Origin: Crotophaga sulcirostris
Taxonomy: Eukaryota > Chordata > Aves > Cuculiformes > Crotophagidae
Length of the DNA: 64,000 bases
Direction: 5' to 3'
Assembly (NCBI GenBank): GCA_013397455.1
Contig: VYZB01000534.1
Location: 232,629-296,628 of the forward strand
Part shown: one piece after another, positions 35,701 to 49,939 of the stretch
How the letters are laid out: each line of letters starts with the position of its first letter
Numbering within the stretch: the stretch's first letter is position 1
Made by a program: the position numbers and the translations under genes
The notes under the pieces: model-generated
What the model was told of the DNA's origin: nothing
The model's database searches: none
The model's input: the letters and a program-made list of their open reading frames with translations, nothing else

Positions 35701-38700
35701 ATTTTTTCAGAGGGAGAAGATGTTGTTCAAAATTAAACTGCCATGAAAGCTCTTAAAACAGGCTGCCATTTAATCTTATTATAGAATGTGCCTCTGTAGA
35801 AACACTCTTTCATTGTATGAAGAATGAAATGTATGAGGGGAAACTACAAAGGTGAATAAGTTATTTTGAGCCTACCAAGTCATGACTAAAAGAATAATTA
35901 ACTTTCATCCTGGTGTTAGCAGCAATACTATGTAAATAAGATCAGGCTGGGCATTCTGCTTTGGTTTAAAAGACTCCTTAGTACCACATTAATCCAAATG
36001 TTTGTGTTTTTCTTGAATGTTCAGCCTTTCCTCTGTAAACATGGAATGTACTGAAATACTGTTATTCATTGGTATTATATGTATGTTAGAAAATAGTTGT
36101 AACTCCTTTCTAGTAAGTTATGTGTAGTTTCCTTTTCTTTGACTTATCAGTGGAATTACATTACCAGTAAGTGTGATCTTAGGTAAGAGTTATTTTAAAT
36201 TTTGTGTGTTCTAGACTCCTGACCACCAGTATGAACTTTGTAAAGCTTAACTTTCTGTTCATCTGGTCTTCAAAAAAAATAAAAATCAATAGTTTATCAG
36301 GTAACATCAAGTATTGCAAGAATTTTCAAGTTAATTTAATGTTTAAAATCCAATATATAGATTTTAATATCTTGTACTGACTCATTTTTAAGAATGTTTA
36401 GTATTTTTATCCTTTTGTACCACATTTTCAATTAATTACTGACTATCGTGAACTGAAACAGTTCTAGGGGCTCTAAACAAATCCATTCTTTCTTGTTGAC
36501 TTTAAGCTCTTTGCAGGAATGTGTATCCTCCAAATAACAGATATATAGCCACATAAATATATGGCTGGTCTTTAATACCATAGTAGGGAGGCTGGGGGCA
36601 GGTGTCTTAAAGCTGAGATAAGGATTTTTGTTTAATGGTGAAGTCATTAAGCATTACAATTTTTTCTCCTTCTGAGTTAAAAACAAAACATCAAAACTAA
36701 CCTATGGGGTTATTGTCACTTCACCTGTGAATGCTGTGGTATTGGTAATCTCTTAACTGTCTGCTTACAGTTGTTGGGTGACCAGATGACCTACTTAGGT
36801 GGGGGATGCCTGTGTATTGGCAATGGGAGGGGCCAAGTGATGGGAAAATGAGAAAAGCTCTTGTTTTCAGCCCTGAACTGCATGATCACTTTAAGGTGAT
36901 TCATGGACATGTTGACTTTATGCTATGAGTTTTTGTCTGACGTAAGGAGGTTAAACTTTCATACTTAATGGCTGTAATGACAGAGGAGTGATAAGAAAGC
37001 CTCACATGCTTTTAGTGAAACAGTGTACAGTGACCACAGACAGGTATAAACACAGGGTTATAGAGGGCAATATGGATTGTGGGCTTGTCTCAGATTTGAA
37101 AGGTTTACTATTTTTTTTCTTAAAGCAAGGTTCTGAAGCCCTTGACTTCCTTCCTAAGGAGTGAAAAGGTTACCTTAAGCATTTTTACTTTATTAATGTC
37201 ATCTGCTGTAAATTTTCAAGGAGTTTTTATGTCAGAGTATATAAATAAGCAGTTTTAGAAATATAGAAAAAATTACTTGAGGCTAGATTCCTGCTAGGCA
37301 TCTAGAATTAAAATGTTGATATTCCTTTGCTATTTTCCTGCGTATAACATCTTATAAGGAATTTTAAACTGAAAATAATAACACTTTTACACGTGTTTGC
37401 TTTTTTAAGTGTTAAAAGTTATGACGGAAGTCAAAGTTTGAGTCATGGTTATTGAGTCATTGAGACAATTGCAGATACTTGCAAACCTTTAAGGCTAGTA
37501 AGATTGTAGCACTGACTTTTCTTCTTGCGTTCTCCCTCTGCCCCCAGTTAGACCATTTAATTCCACTTATGACTTTTTTTTGCTGCAGAATAGCAGCTGC
37601 TTGGGTATGTGGCTTTTAGCTGATCTTTAGAGAGTATTATGATGAGGGAAACAGTGCCACTGTGCTCTTCATTGTAAAATTAGTATCTGTCTTGGAGGTG
37701 CACAGGGGAAAAGTAGAAACGTGGTCTTTACAGCCCCCTGACTCAAGCATAGGGAGCTTCCTGCTTGACACTGGGCAGTTAGTTAGCACAGGAGTGGGAA
37801 AACAAGTTTGTGGTGCTGCTGCTGGCTACAGGCAGCCACATCATGCCACTTCTGTGGTGAACTGGTTAAGCTGTGATCTGGACTTCTCTTCAGTTTCTCA
37901 TAGTATGTAGAAAAGACAAAAGCCAAGCAGGCTGATGCAGTGTCATGTGGGTCTTGTAATCTTTTAAGAGCTGTCAGAAGGGTTTGCTCTTTCTTTTCCC
38001 TTCTATTTTGGATGTGCTGTTGGCTTCTTGATAGAGACATCTGTTTAACTTCTCTCTGAGTGACAAACCCTTGAGCGCATTCCTAAGAAGGTAACTGTTG
38101 CTCTGGGTTTGAAGCTGAAATGGGTGAAGTAGTAGCAAGATTCATTGTGAGGGAGAGAGTGCTGCCAAATGCAGGGTTTTCTAGATAGTGCTTCTATCTG
38201 AGATGCGGTGACATCCCAGAGCGATGACTGAGTCAGGGCTGATTTGACAAGTTGGTGACATTCATGGAACACTGGCTTGTTTTGTGGATAGTATCCAGCA
38301 TCAGAAAAGGAGTAATTGAGAGGGTTGGGAGATAAAACTTTATATAAATTCCAAGAAGCTGTAAGATTTATGGAATTAGAAGTGTATGGGGGACTGCGTA
38401 GTGGAGAGAATGTTATTTAAAAGCCAACTATCCAACCAGGAAATCACTCCAGCCCTTCCTCCCCAAGCTAACCCTATGATGTACACTCTTGTAGCACTCG
38501 TGTGTCATGTGGCTCAACCTTACCAAAGTTCTAAGTGCAATAAAAGCATAATGACTTGGGGGGAAATGGAACAGCCATCACATGCTTAGCATTTGCTCCC
38601 ATGTGCATATTAGAACATGTTTTATTGAGACAAGGATGCTAGCCAGCACAAGAACCCTTTGTTAAAATTCTGAAAACCTGTAGCACCTTTAACCCTTTCA

Positions 38701-38956
38701 CAGGCAACTATGGGAGACTGCTAAAGGAAGGTTTCTTGGTGTAGTGTGAAGGCCAGTGTAAAATGTTTAAAACCTGAGGTTTTCTCTGCATGAAGACAAG
38801 GAGTACATGATCTGTTTCCCTAAGGGTATTTGGAATTAATTAATTCTGAAAATAATTTAAACGTGATATTTGTAAAACAACCAATAAAACACTTGTTAAT
38901 GTTGGGCTAGTCTGAAAGTGCCTCATGCTTTTATTTTTTTTACTCTTTTCATAAAA
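26761..38956 (+). other. Intronic, no exon or repeat family recognised
   Basis: About 12 kb of T- and G-rich intron follow the CpG island with no clear CR1 copy. Only the 18-bp palindrome at 30903 and short purine or pyrimidine runs stand out. The longest frame is about 120 codons and has no recognisable domain. Confidence 0.5.
30903..30920. repeat. 18-bp perfect palindrome
   Basis: TCACTTATATATAAGTGA equals its own reverse complement. It lies in ATP11A intron 1. Confidence 0.9.
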
Positions 38957-39007
38957 AGCGACCAGATGATCTGGAGAGATCCCTTTTAACCTGTGTTATT
39001 CTGATTT
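38957..39007 (+). mobile_element. CR1 LINE, very short old 3' fragment
   Basis: About 50 bases match the CR1 3' end: GACCAGATGATCTGGAGAG, TCCCTTTTAACCT and ATTCTGAT. It is more diverged than the other copies and has only a partial octamer tail. Confidence 0.65.
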
Positions 39008-41052
39008 TAAAATAAGAGCATTTGACTCTTGCTTAATGTTAATTTAAAGGAGGAAGTACTCTCTTGTTTCTTTTGCAACCATCTTGGTTTTCATCTCCAA
39101 GTTGGTAATAAGAAGACATCCTAGTTTAAAACAGGCTCTGTGGATAAAGCTGCATGTCCTAAAGCGATAACCTACAGGCTCCACAGGTTGTTATTCTGAG
39201 GGGTAATTATACTGCTTTGTGCATTGTTCACTCGTGCTTTAAGGTGGCTGTAATAGAGGTTCACAACAACTTCCCTGTGTTTATCTGCTCAGTAAAAATT
39301 GCTGTAGGCGGAGTTGAGGCTTTAATAACAGTGGATCCGACCAGGTTAAAGTATTTCTCCTGGTTCCTGTTGTTCCAGTTAAAGAAAAACGATTGCAGTC
39401 TGCCTACACCCAGTTAGTGTCATCACTCCCTACTGGCTTTAATTGCTTATGTAACTATTCCAAAACCTTTTTCCGTTAAAAAATGGATTTTTCTTAAACT
39501 GAATAACTTAAGCTGACTGATTCAAATTACTTAATTCGGGTATTCATAATATCATAACCTTTGGAAAGAGAATGGTAGTGAGTAGCTACATGGGGAGAGA
39601 GCTGGGGATGGGGAAACTCCTCTGGAGTCTGAAGAGGCTGCATTCCTGTAACTTCATTTGAAAGCTGCTGATGGGTAAGACTGACCTGAGAGGCTGGAAA
39701 AGAAAAGGTACTAGACTTTAATTAATAACAGTGTGAAGATGCTTGTGCCCCTTGAGACTTAAGGTGGCCAGTCTCAGCTTTCATGACAAGATAGTTGTGT
39801 TAGGATGGAGCACTGGTTGTGGGTTCATGCGCTTTGACAAGTTCTTCTGGAGCTGCATTTAGATATTGAAACTGCATGTATGTTCAGTTGGGGAGTGTGG
39901 AAATGAGAGGAAAGAAGATAGAAAATAACATCAGCTCCAGATGTCTGTATAAACAAACTTATTCAATGCCATTACCATAAAAATATTGGATCATGATAAT
40001 GGGCTGTCAGCTGTTCTTGAAGGACTACTTACTGGATTAAGAGCTGTCAAGTTCTGGAAAGGTTCTGAGGCTTTCAGTTGAGTAAAAGGCTGTGAAAATT
40101 ATTTGAGTATTTGGACAAAAGTTATGGAAGTAAAAAAACCCAAACAAACAAAACCCAAACCCTTGATCTCGGCATATGTGACTTGTTTTCTTAAAGTAGT
40201 TTGTGCTGCATTAATGTACTGGGCTTCTATGTCTGTTTTAAATCAGCAGAGAGAGCAAGAAGGTGAAAGAATATTCCATAGAGAAGGTCCTTGGCTGAAA
40301 GAGAAGCTTGAGCACTTGATACCATGTGTTTTGAAGTCATGTGTTCTAATGTGTCCTTCTGTGGTTTCTGAGCTGGTGGCAGAGGGAGATCAAACTATAA
40401 ATACCCTCTGTTTTCCACTTATGTGGTCAATTGAAGTCTGCTGGAACTTTCATTTAGAACTTGACCACTAAATTGGCAAATCAGGTTAGCTTTCCTGCTT
40501 CTGACTGGAGTTTGCTTAAGAAAACAAAGGAAAGTGAATCTACTAGCTTAAGTGGTTTTAATTGTGGGATGCACTCCTAAGAGATGCAGGTCCTAAAAGA
40601 CAATCTTCAAGTTTTGACGAACTACTTGAGGAGGAAGAATTCTTTTCTTTGAAGGCTTCTGGGGAATTACTCCTTCCATACTGGGTTCAACCTTTCTATC
40701 CATTTATGTAAAATAAATGAGCTGTGGCTCAAAATGTTTGTTTTCATTAGTGAATGTGTTAAAACATCTGGTCTTAACGTTGCACTGTTCATGAGTGCAG
40801 TCTGTTTGCAGTAGCCCTTTAAAGCACTGGAGATATTCCTGAAAAGTCTTAATTTCTGAGCCTGGGTTTTAGCTATCATGGATACCAGAAAGAATACAGC
40901 CCTTGCGCATGGCTTGTTAAAGCACTCTTTGTCTAGCTTTGCTTCCTATGCAGGTGGTTCACGTCACTGTTCTTCTGTGCACTATCTCAGAATAATATAC
41001 TGGTCTTTATGCCCAGATGCATCCTGATCAAGTGCCTCAGTTTTCCTTTAGT

Positions 41053-41094
41053 ACCACCTCAACTAATCTTACTACCATCTCAGCTAATCTTCCT
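41053..41094. repeat. Short tandem duplication, 21-bp unit, two copies
   Basis: ACCACCTCAACTAATCTTAC and ACCATCTCAGCTAATCTTCC follow each other with a 21-base period and few differences. Confidence 0.75.
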
Positions 41095-44000
41095 ATGATT
41101 GCTGTCTCTTCTGAAAAGCCTTTCTTACACATCTTTTTTCTGCTCAGGTCTCCTAGTTCATTGTCCCGCGGTTATCCTTCTTGAACCTGTATTCTTATAC
41201 CAGTAGGGTTTCTCTGCAGTTCTTTGCCCTAGCTTGTCTTATCTTCTCATATGTGTTCCTTTTGAAAATTGAAAGGAAACAGCATAGTGAACTCCAAATG
41301 AGTTATCCTAGCCTAACAGAGGGATTGCCTCCCTCCTTCCCACCAGTCTAAGCTGGGTCATCTGATCCCTGGCTGAGCCAAATCAGCTGTTGCTTTGTAG
41401 TGGGCCTAATGCTGGAGGGGTAAATTGACCCTCACTTCCTCTGAAGATTCAGCTGCCTTTAGTGCTTGGAAAACTACAGCCAACAAAATGTGCCATTGTT
41501 ATGTCCCTGAAACTGATCTGAAGCATATGATTGAAAGTATTAAGCTGTAAGGTTGCTAAATATATTTTTGCATGACGCTCATGCTAAAAACTAAAAAACA
41601 ACCATAGCTATCTCCAGTAATGATGAGAGCACCTTCTCTTGGTGGACATCAGTGCCAAAACTTTATTTTAGTATTTTCTCAAGTCATTAGTGCAGAAAAC
41701 AGTGCAGCTGTCTTGGCAGGCTGTGCTAGGAAGAAGTGCAATTCCTAATTTAGTGGATGTCTGTCTGATTGATGCATTTAAAAGTGGCAATTCAGAGTGG
41801 CAGCAAAAGAGGCTTGAAAGCTGGTGCTGAGCACAGTAGCGATTAGCTTAAGGTAGCTCAGGGCTATTTCATTCTTTACAACAGGGAAATGTTAGTGTTC
41901 ACTCTCTGCTCAGAAATGGTTTGCAGAATGGTCAATGTTGCAGCCTGGTTGCTTGTTGCTAGGAAAGGGGTTAGAAAATAAAGGCATCTTTTCAAATGGA
42001 TGTCTTGCTCTCCTGGGACTGAAGGCCTTGAAACTTTGATCTGACCTACTAGCAAAAAAGCAAGCTTTGTTCGTGAGAGAATCACCTGAAAACATTCCCA
42101 GACAGCATTATTTTGGTCTCTTCCAGGTCTGGTTTGGAAGAGTTTTGTTTACCTAAATAGTGATCTGTGCTCAGGCTGGGAAGTTTTTGTGAAGGCACTG
42201 GTTACTGCTGCTTCATTTCAAACAAAACTTAAGATCTGGAAGCTCATTATCACAGGCACATGGTTGTCAGGAAATTGTTATACTTAAGACTGTTAGAAGC
42301 CAGTATTAATACTGTCTTCTGAGCATGTTTGTTTGGTTTCTTGTTGGAGACTCGCTTGGGAAAATCATTGCATTACAGTGGCTGAGTCCTGCCAGAAACC
42401 AACAGGTGTGGTGGTTATTGCTGCAGTGCAAGCTGTAACTCTGTAGATTGGAGCAAATAGTTGTGCTTTTAAATCTGAGAGCTGTAATGGGATTGCTAAA
42501 TTTCGGTTATTCTGTGTGCCTGTTGCTTTGAGATGCAGTTTCATGACTACTGCCAGGACAGCTATATTGGTGAAGCAATTCAAAACAATAGATTTGACAT
42601 AATGTTGAAGCTTTCCTTCAGTGACAGGAGATGGGATATTGAAGATAGCATGTTACTTTAAGGCCACTGCATTCTGTATCATCTTATGAGTTGTCTTGTG
42701 GATGTTACAGTTCGAGTTTGATTCATTAGCTTTGCTTTTCTGAATGTAAAAAAGTTACTGGCAGAGGGGGATAAACATACTTCTATGGCATACATGAAGT
42801 TGGCAAACACTTGTGACCTTTCTGAGTTTATAACGTACACTGAATGCTGTATGGGGAAACAAGTTGGTTGTCTTTTTGCTTCACTAAAACTGTTTTTACT
42901 TATTTTTCACTACCTGAAAAAAAAATTGTTCATTTCATGAAAAACTACTTGATGCATCTTGACCTTAAGGAAAAGGGTTAAGCTGTCTTATGTGACTTTT
43001 GTCCTGGAAAGAATCATCAGTGAAGGTTAGGCTGTCAGCCTTATTTGTCTTTCCCAACTATTGTCCTCTTGCCAGCATCTTTTAAATGTTTAAGTGTAGC
43101 TTTTGTATTTTTCTAATGCATAACATTGTATGTGGTGTTTCTTGTGATGATGCCAGAACAGCCATATAGTAAATAATTAATAAGAGTAGTAAAGACTTCT
43201 TGTTCTTAACAGGCTGAAGTCCTGATCTAAAGGAAATGAAATTGCTATTCTAAATTATTTATGAAGTGCTCTACATAAGGAGATTTGGTTTGTTTGGTTT
43301 ATGATGCATGGATGGCAGGAGTAATGGTCTCGGTTTAGTTAAGACGTAAATGATGTAGGTGGGTTTTAAGCATGATAGAAATCTAAATCTTTGCGTAGCT
43401 GAGGGTGATACATTTTCTTCCAAGATGGTAACGAGTTCATGTTGGATGTTGGAAATTCTCCTGGTGTTCGGTACTTCAGTTGACTCAATTTTAGGACATA
43501 TTGCTTTGTAATCCATTTTTTCTGAGAAGCATGAGTTGTTTACTTGAAAGTCTTAATGAAACTGTCTTTACTTTTTTAAGGTGGTAAACATGAGTATCAG
43601 CTGTCATAGGAACACACATTTCCTTTGTGATTTACTAGTATCTAAAGATGACAGTGGTTATTGGTATAGCTACAACATCAGTGGAAGGGGAAAGCGTGTG
43701 AAGCAGGTATGGTGGATGCTTTGAATGTGCACCTGAACGTGCAAAATGTACTCTTTTCCTCTTGGTTCAAATGCAAAAAGAAAGTATGCAGACTGGTTTA
43801 GACTAGGGAAAGAGTAAACAGAAATGGTGAGGTATACAAGGGAAAGGAAACCAAAGTTAAGTGTGGGTACCTCTGTCCTGAGACACAAAGTTTGAAGCAT
43901 GAGCCCTTGGATATTTAACTGGCTGGGACACCATACCTGGCCCCTCTCATGTTTCTCATTGTGAATGTTCCATTTCAGTTGCTTCAAGTGAAGGGTGATA

Positions 44001-47000
44001 AAACTAAGGAGAAATGTGAAGACTTAATCAGAAGGTAGGAGCTTACCTACTTTTCACAGCAAGGTCCAGCCATTTGAGGAAGTAGCTGTCAGCTGCGAAT
44101 GTACTTCCTGTCAGCATTACCGTTTTCATAGGTGGTGAAGGTGTTTTGGTTTTTTTCTTGCCCCAGTGACCACAGATCTTTGCAGAGATAATAAATCTTA
44201 ATTTCAGAAATTGAACCTGTGCTAGTGATGGGAGATGTGTACTGAGATGGTCTTTGCCCAACTCACTGTAGGCTTTTAAATGTAATCCTGGTCTGGTGAG
44301 AAGACACTGTAGTTTTTAGAGAATTAAAAAAGAGAATGAGCAAGAATGCCATGCAAACAAGGACAGTACCTGAGAGGAATAATCTTTTTTTTTAAGTAAA
44401 AATCTCAAAAATGCTTTCTTTCCTGCCTCAGTATTGCAGTTTCGTTTCGGTGTTGGGGATTTACTTTTATGTACTAGTATTAATTTTCTTCTTTGAATAT
44501 TTTCCAAACAAAAATGTAAGTTGCCTTTTATCAGTTTGAGTGTATCAGAGATGAAAAGCACATTATTATCTTTAAAAATACGTGAATATGTCTAGCAACT
44601 TGCAACATAAATTACCCAAATTAACTTTTTTGGAATTGGAGAAATATACATCCAATGTACACCCATGGAAGTTAAGCTCCATAAAAATAAAGTTGCCGCT
44701 TTACTTTGCGTCTCAGTGGGATTGCCGTATTCTTTGTTTCCCTTTAAAGTAAACACATTCTAAAGCCATTAAAGGGTGTGTGCGTATATCTGGCTATCTT
44801 GTTTTCCGCTTTTGTAGAAGTGAGCTTTCAAACAGTAGTTCAAGTCACAGATGTATCACTTTTCAAATAATACCACCTCTGAAAATGCTGATACTTACTC
44901 TGTTTTATGAGCATGTTATATTTCTGTTCTGAGTAAGGCAGGAAGATGAAATCCTTGCTATTGATATTTCTTTTTTTATGCTTTAGAGTATAACATGTTC
45001 TTAATAAATACACATGAATACTATGAAATATGTTACAACAGTATTGAAAAAGATTTTAACCATCTTTTTTAAAATGGTCTTTAGGTTCGACTTATATCTA
45101 CCGTGATTTGCTTCAGAATGTGGTTATTTCAGTGGTGGACATCATTAGATGCAAGAAATACAATTAAATGGAACTCTGCTTTTTCACAGTGGTAATAGTT
45201 CAATAGAAGAGACACAAAAGCAACTTTTGCTGGTTGTATGCAGTCTTTCTGCTAGCTTTTGATTTCTCTTGGGGACCTGAAATAGAGCCTGCTAGTTCAC
45301 TTTCTAACAGCTGTTGTGCATGCTGTATCCTGAATGAAAGACATGATAGCAAGTGCAAGCCTGTTAAGATTACTGGACCTGGAAAAAGTTACAGGACTTC
45401 TTTTGTGTTCCAAAACATCCTATAGAATAGACTTTAATTTCATTTTAAGTTGTCTCCTTTGGGGGGAATAAAGATATAACTGTATACTCTGTGTATGTAT
45501 ACATGCACATACATAAAACTATTTCTTTGGAAACAAATTGCATGCTGTAGATACCAACATATAGATGTTCAGAGAAGGAATGAAATACAGCTAAATGAGA
45601 GATGCATCACCATTTCAAGTCTCCATATTCCTCATCAGAGTAGCCCTTATCTCCCTGATTCTTGTGCTTCTAAAATAATTTGGCCTTCCGCCAAACAACA
45701 AAATGTGTTTGGTTTGAGTTTGTGTGGGTTTTCTTAATGCTACCTCCCACTCCTACTGCAGGAAAAGCAAATGGCTTAACAAAACAGCCAATTTCTGACT
45801 CATGTCTGATTGAATCCTCACTTGGGCTTTCCTGTGTATGTGTCTGAGTTTCTGGGAAACCTGTTTCTTTCCTGGGTTTCATGCTCACTAGCTTTTTAAT
45901 AAGTGTTTGCAGTTCTCTGCTGTTCTTTCCAGTCTGTGTTTTGAGACTTCCTCCTGGAAGTTCTTCTAGCATGCTCTGCTATTAGTTTGCTCCTTTTGTA
46001 GGAAGGGTCATAATTTCCTCTGGATTAGAGTAAAATCCTGTTTCTTATTTAAGAACCTTCCTGTCCAGTTTACCACTTGGTAAACCAACAGCAGAACTTA
46101 ACTGACTTCAGGTCTTAAGTGGTCTGTACTTTGAAGAATCACATGGTTTAACACAAGGTTAGAACTCAAAACTTGACAGAGTGCTACAATGGGATTGCTT
46201 ATAGAGAATGAAGTGTTGAAACTCATAAAACTGAGTCAAACGTAAAACTTCAACCATTTTACTGTTTGTTTGCAGAGTAACTTCATAATGTGCTCATCCT
46301 TTAGTGGAGCCTTTTTTTTTGTGATGTGCTTGCTATATTTAGCTCCTTTAGATAAGGAGAAAGAAAAATAAAAGGGGGAAACTACTAGCTTAGCTTTAAG
46401 ATACTAGAGGAAGAATGATGAAGCAGGTTGTTCCTAAATGGTTAATGATGAACAAGCTATGCTTTCAGTAGAAAGACAAGCTAGAAACATATTGTCCATT
46501 GAGCAAATGCATTTCTTAATACTATTGAATATTTTTGGTTGATTAGTTGCTGGTGCATGCCAACCTTTGTGTGGTCCCTGAACTTTCTCCATGCTCTTGG
46601 TGGTCTAATGTGGCGGTTGGTCATGCACTTCTTCAATTCTCATATAATAGAAAAAATTCTCATGGATAAATGGTAGGCAAATGAAGAGCTCCAATTTGGT
46701 GTGGAGGAGAGAGTCAAACTTCAAAACTAATATAAAACGCTCAGTTTTTTGTTAGAGCATGTCATGTTGTGGACTGGGACTTTAATTTAATTTCATACTT
46801 GAACTATTCAAAATATTCGAAGAATTAAACACTTGTCAGTGTTAATTTTTAAATTTACATTTAAACTGATAAACCCCAAGAAAATGCTTAGACCTAGTTC
46901 CACAGGGTGTTTGTTAGGACACTTATAAAAAGATGTTGTTCCTTACCTGAAAAGAACTTTTTGATTGTCCAGGAATCTGGAAGGTATTGGAGTCCAAGTG

Positions 47001-47554
47001 TGAGAAACTTTGAGAAATTAAGGATTGTTTTTCTGTCTGTGGCTATAGAAGTCCCTGAAGGCTTCTAATGCACCATAGTTTGTTTGACAGATACCTCCCT
47101 GATGAATACACTGTGAAGTATGTTTTGTTCTCTTGATTAGCAATATTACTGTGTACCACAGTGCTAACATTACTCATCTACCACTGCAGAGATGGATAAA
47201 AGCCTAATCAGTAGAAGCAACTGCTCAGACAGTAATGACTCTTTCCTAGAGTGTCATATTTATAACATTGACGTAGAGTGATGTGACCCTCGGTCTGATA
47301 TTGCTGCAGTAGAGGTGGAAATAAATTGAGAAGGAAGGTGTTGCCTGCATGAAGAATCAGAAAATGTTTTCTAAAACCAGTTTAAGATTTCCTCCTCTTT
47401 TGGGTTTTCTGAATCTGGTGATACTGCATACTACCATGCTGTTTAGTGAAAGGTAAACTCACTCAAGTACAGTTAAGTAAGATGTTAAAAGTTTGAATGA
47501 AGCTTGGTTCATTTCTTGGCAGTTATTGCTCTTTTTTCCTCTTTTCCACGCTTC

Positions 47555-47623
47555 AAAAAGTTATTTTTGAATAACTTTTTTGAAATAATTTTTGAATCTT
47601 TAAGATTTTTTTTAATCTTAAAG
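47555..47623. repeat. Two adjacent perfect AT-rich hairpins
   Basis: The first hairpin has 11-bp arms (AAAAAGTTATT at 47555-47565, complement at 47570-47580) with a 4-base loop. The second has 10-bp arms (CTTTAAGATT at 47598-47607, complement at 47614-47623) with a 6-base loop of T. Confidence 0.85.
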
Positions 47624-48730
47624 GTTAAATCCCTCACAATATATTGTGATGATACATGTAGATTTTACCGTGCTTCTATGTATTAAAAAAAATCCCTTTT
47701 TACTGTAGAGATATTTCAGGATGTGCCTATAATATAATCTCTACGGTTTGTGCACACTGGAAGCTTTTATGATGTAATGCATCCTGTATGCTACCATTGG
47801 GCATTGTGGTTAAGCAACTTGATTCTCTCTATTACTGGCCCAGCTTTCTAGTGTCTTATGGAATAGCCTTCTCTTGCTGTGTTCTCCAGCAGCAAGACTG
47901 TCAGTGAAGCATCCTTCCTTCTAACTAGTATTACACACTCCTGAGGCTGCTTCAAGGGAAAAGCGTCACTCTCGTTTCAGCAATCATCGTGCTAGTTACT
48001 GAGAAAGCTGACCTTGACAAGTGTCCCCCGGTGGCAAGTAAAGATATGTTAATTGAGATTTTTGTTTTAATATCTGATTTGTTCTTGAATTTTTTTGGCT
48101 AAGACAAGTTTAAGCCACCAAAAATGAACAAAGGGCACTCAGTTGGGTCTGCATGCAATTCAGAGTTTTCAAGATTAAGTTTGTACTGGCTTAAGCCTTT
48201 AAGTGTAAATGACAAAAGCAAATTCGAGGTGTTGCAACAGGTCATCGAGGCATCTTAAAGCTGAACTGCAACTGATAGCTTTACGTTTCAAAAAAAACCC
48301 TGGTGAATAGGATGACTAAAAGAATAAACAGTTAGGTATTTAGTTTGTAGTTATGAAGCAAGCTTTTTTTGTTGTAAAACAAGATTATTAAGCTTCTTCA
48401 GTTTGGTATTCTTATTGTGTAACACATTGTGGACTAAATTGTAAGAAGGGAGCTATTCATGTGCCTGGTTCTCAGAAGGATAAGCCATCACGTGTGTAAT
48501 TACTGTCAGATGACTTAAAACTCTTGAGAAACAACTAAATAGAAAATCCCCTCAAGTAACAGTTCCATATGTAACTCACTCAATACATTCAGGAATTCTT
48601 GTAGTTTTGGCCTTGAGAGATTAGTTAGGTTGGTACTGGGCATGCTTGAAGACTTAACTGGAAAATGCTAGTGAATTGCTGTCTCTGTTTCCGGATCTGG
48701 GTGAGCTGGACAGGTTTGTCACGTGCAGTG

Positions 48731-48810
48731 AGAAAGCTGAGTTCTAGACAGGATAAGCAGTTTATCCAGGGTCCCTCAAACTTAGTGGCAACAGTGAAAA
48801 CTAAAATTTT
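48731..48810 (-). mobile_element. Fossil MIR-like SINE, antisense
   Basis: GAAAGCTGAGTTCTAGACAG, then GATAAGCAGTTTATCCAGGG, TCCCTCAAACTTAGTGGCAA, follows the antisense MIR core (GAAACTGAGGC...GAGGTTAAGTAACTTGCCCA...TCACACAGC.AGTGGCA) over about 80 bases with many differences and few gaps. Confidence 0.5.
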
Positions 48811-49939
48811 TCTAGTGAATGCTCTGAATAGAAGGGGCTTTCTTGTAAAACTGGCAAAGTACAATGAAGGCTTTAATCTTTCGACACTGTCTATTATGCA
48901 GGACACCAGCAGGTGATCTGTCCATGACTGGACTGGCAGACATGGCCTGGAGTGAACAGTGACTGCAGTGAAAGCACGGTGGATTTATTTGCCTGCTATC
49001 ACTTTCTCCTTACCTGATTTCCATTTAACCATTAGCCAGGTATTAGAACTGTACTTTGAAGGCAAGTTAAAAGAAAATACGCATTTCCCTAATGTTGTAA
49101 AATGACTCTTGCCTGTGTTCAAGCTGAGATTTCAGATGGACTGCAAGTAACTTCATTTCTCCTGTTTACTGCTGTTGCATACTTTAACAGGGGTAGGCTG
49201 GTTACACAGGTCGAGCTTAGGTTGTCTAGTTTTGAATCACAAGGTTAGAAAGTGTGATGTGATCCTCTAATTGCTTATTGCACTTGCATCAATGTCTCAA
49301 AACTACTATATCATTTTAATCTTGCATGTTCCTGGAGCTTTCAAGTTAAGTGTTCAAAGATGAACAAAGTGTTAGTTTATGTGATAAAAACTTGTCTGAC
49401 CACCCATAGAGGATTACAGAGACACAATGGCAGTTGGAGGTGCTTGGTACAACCTTCCCTGGCTGTATTCAGAGGCTCATCTGTAGAGGCGTCAGCCCTT
49501 TAAAGGCCATCTCCATAACAGTGGAAGAACACAGAGGAAAAATGGTGGGCAAGGAGAACCCAAATTAGGGACTGGAAGAAGAGAACCCTGTCCTGACCCC
49601 TCCCAGCACCTTCCCAGGGGATCCTCAGCCATATTGTCCAGGAGTGAAACTCTACGACGAGAGTCACTGCTTGAGCACTGTTTGAATAGAGAGGGACAAC
49701 TGCATTTCAGTATAGCACGGGACTTGCTATGAGATGTTCAGGGGCCAAACCAAAGGTGGAGAAGAGAGAGACCTAGGTCATCTGGGGAGGAACTAGTGTG
49801 GGGAAAACAGAGGGGTGAGGGAATAAAGAAAGGTGGTTTGGATGTAAATAGGGTGCTTGTTTATATGCTTCTGTGCCCATGCCCTTTACTACCTCATCAG
49901 TGGAGCCTCTATCTTTGTTAAATTACTTTCTCTTTTCCT
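48811..49939 (+). other. Intronic; possibly part of an unclassified element with the repeat block that follows
   Basis: From about 49,400 the sequence becomes GC-richer and changes texture. An AATAAA near 49,822 precedes GTGGTTTGGATG. Together with an ATTGG box and TTTAAA near 50,690-50,710 this could mark a decayed LTR-like element, but I could not define termini or a target duplication. Confidence 0.35.

Larger units (their letters stand above)
39008..48730 (+). other. Intronic, no exon or repeat family recognised
   Basis: It contains the tandem duplication at 41053, an A/C-rich run of CAAACAAAC type at 40126-40162 and the twin hairpins at 47555. No frame looks coding. Confidence 0.5.

Noticed and set aside
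36779..36810. GTGACCAGATGACCTACTTAGG as a CR1 tail
   Set aside because: Only about 15 bases resemble the CR1 3' end and no octamer tail follows.
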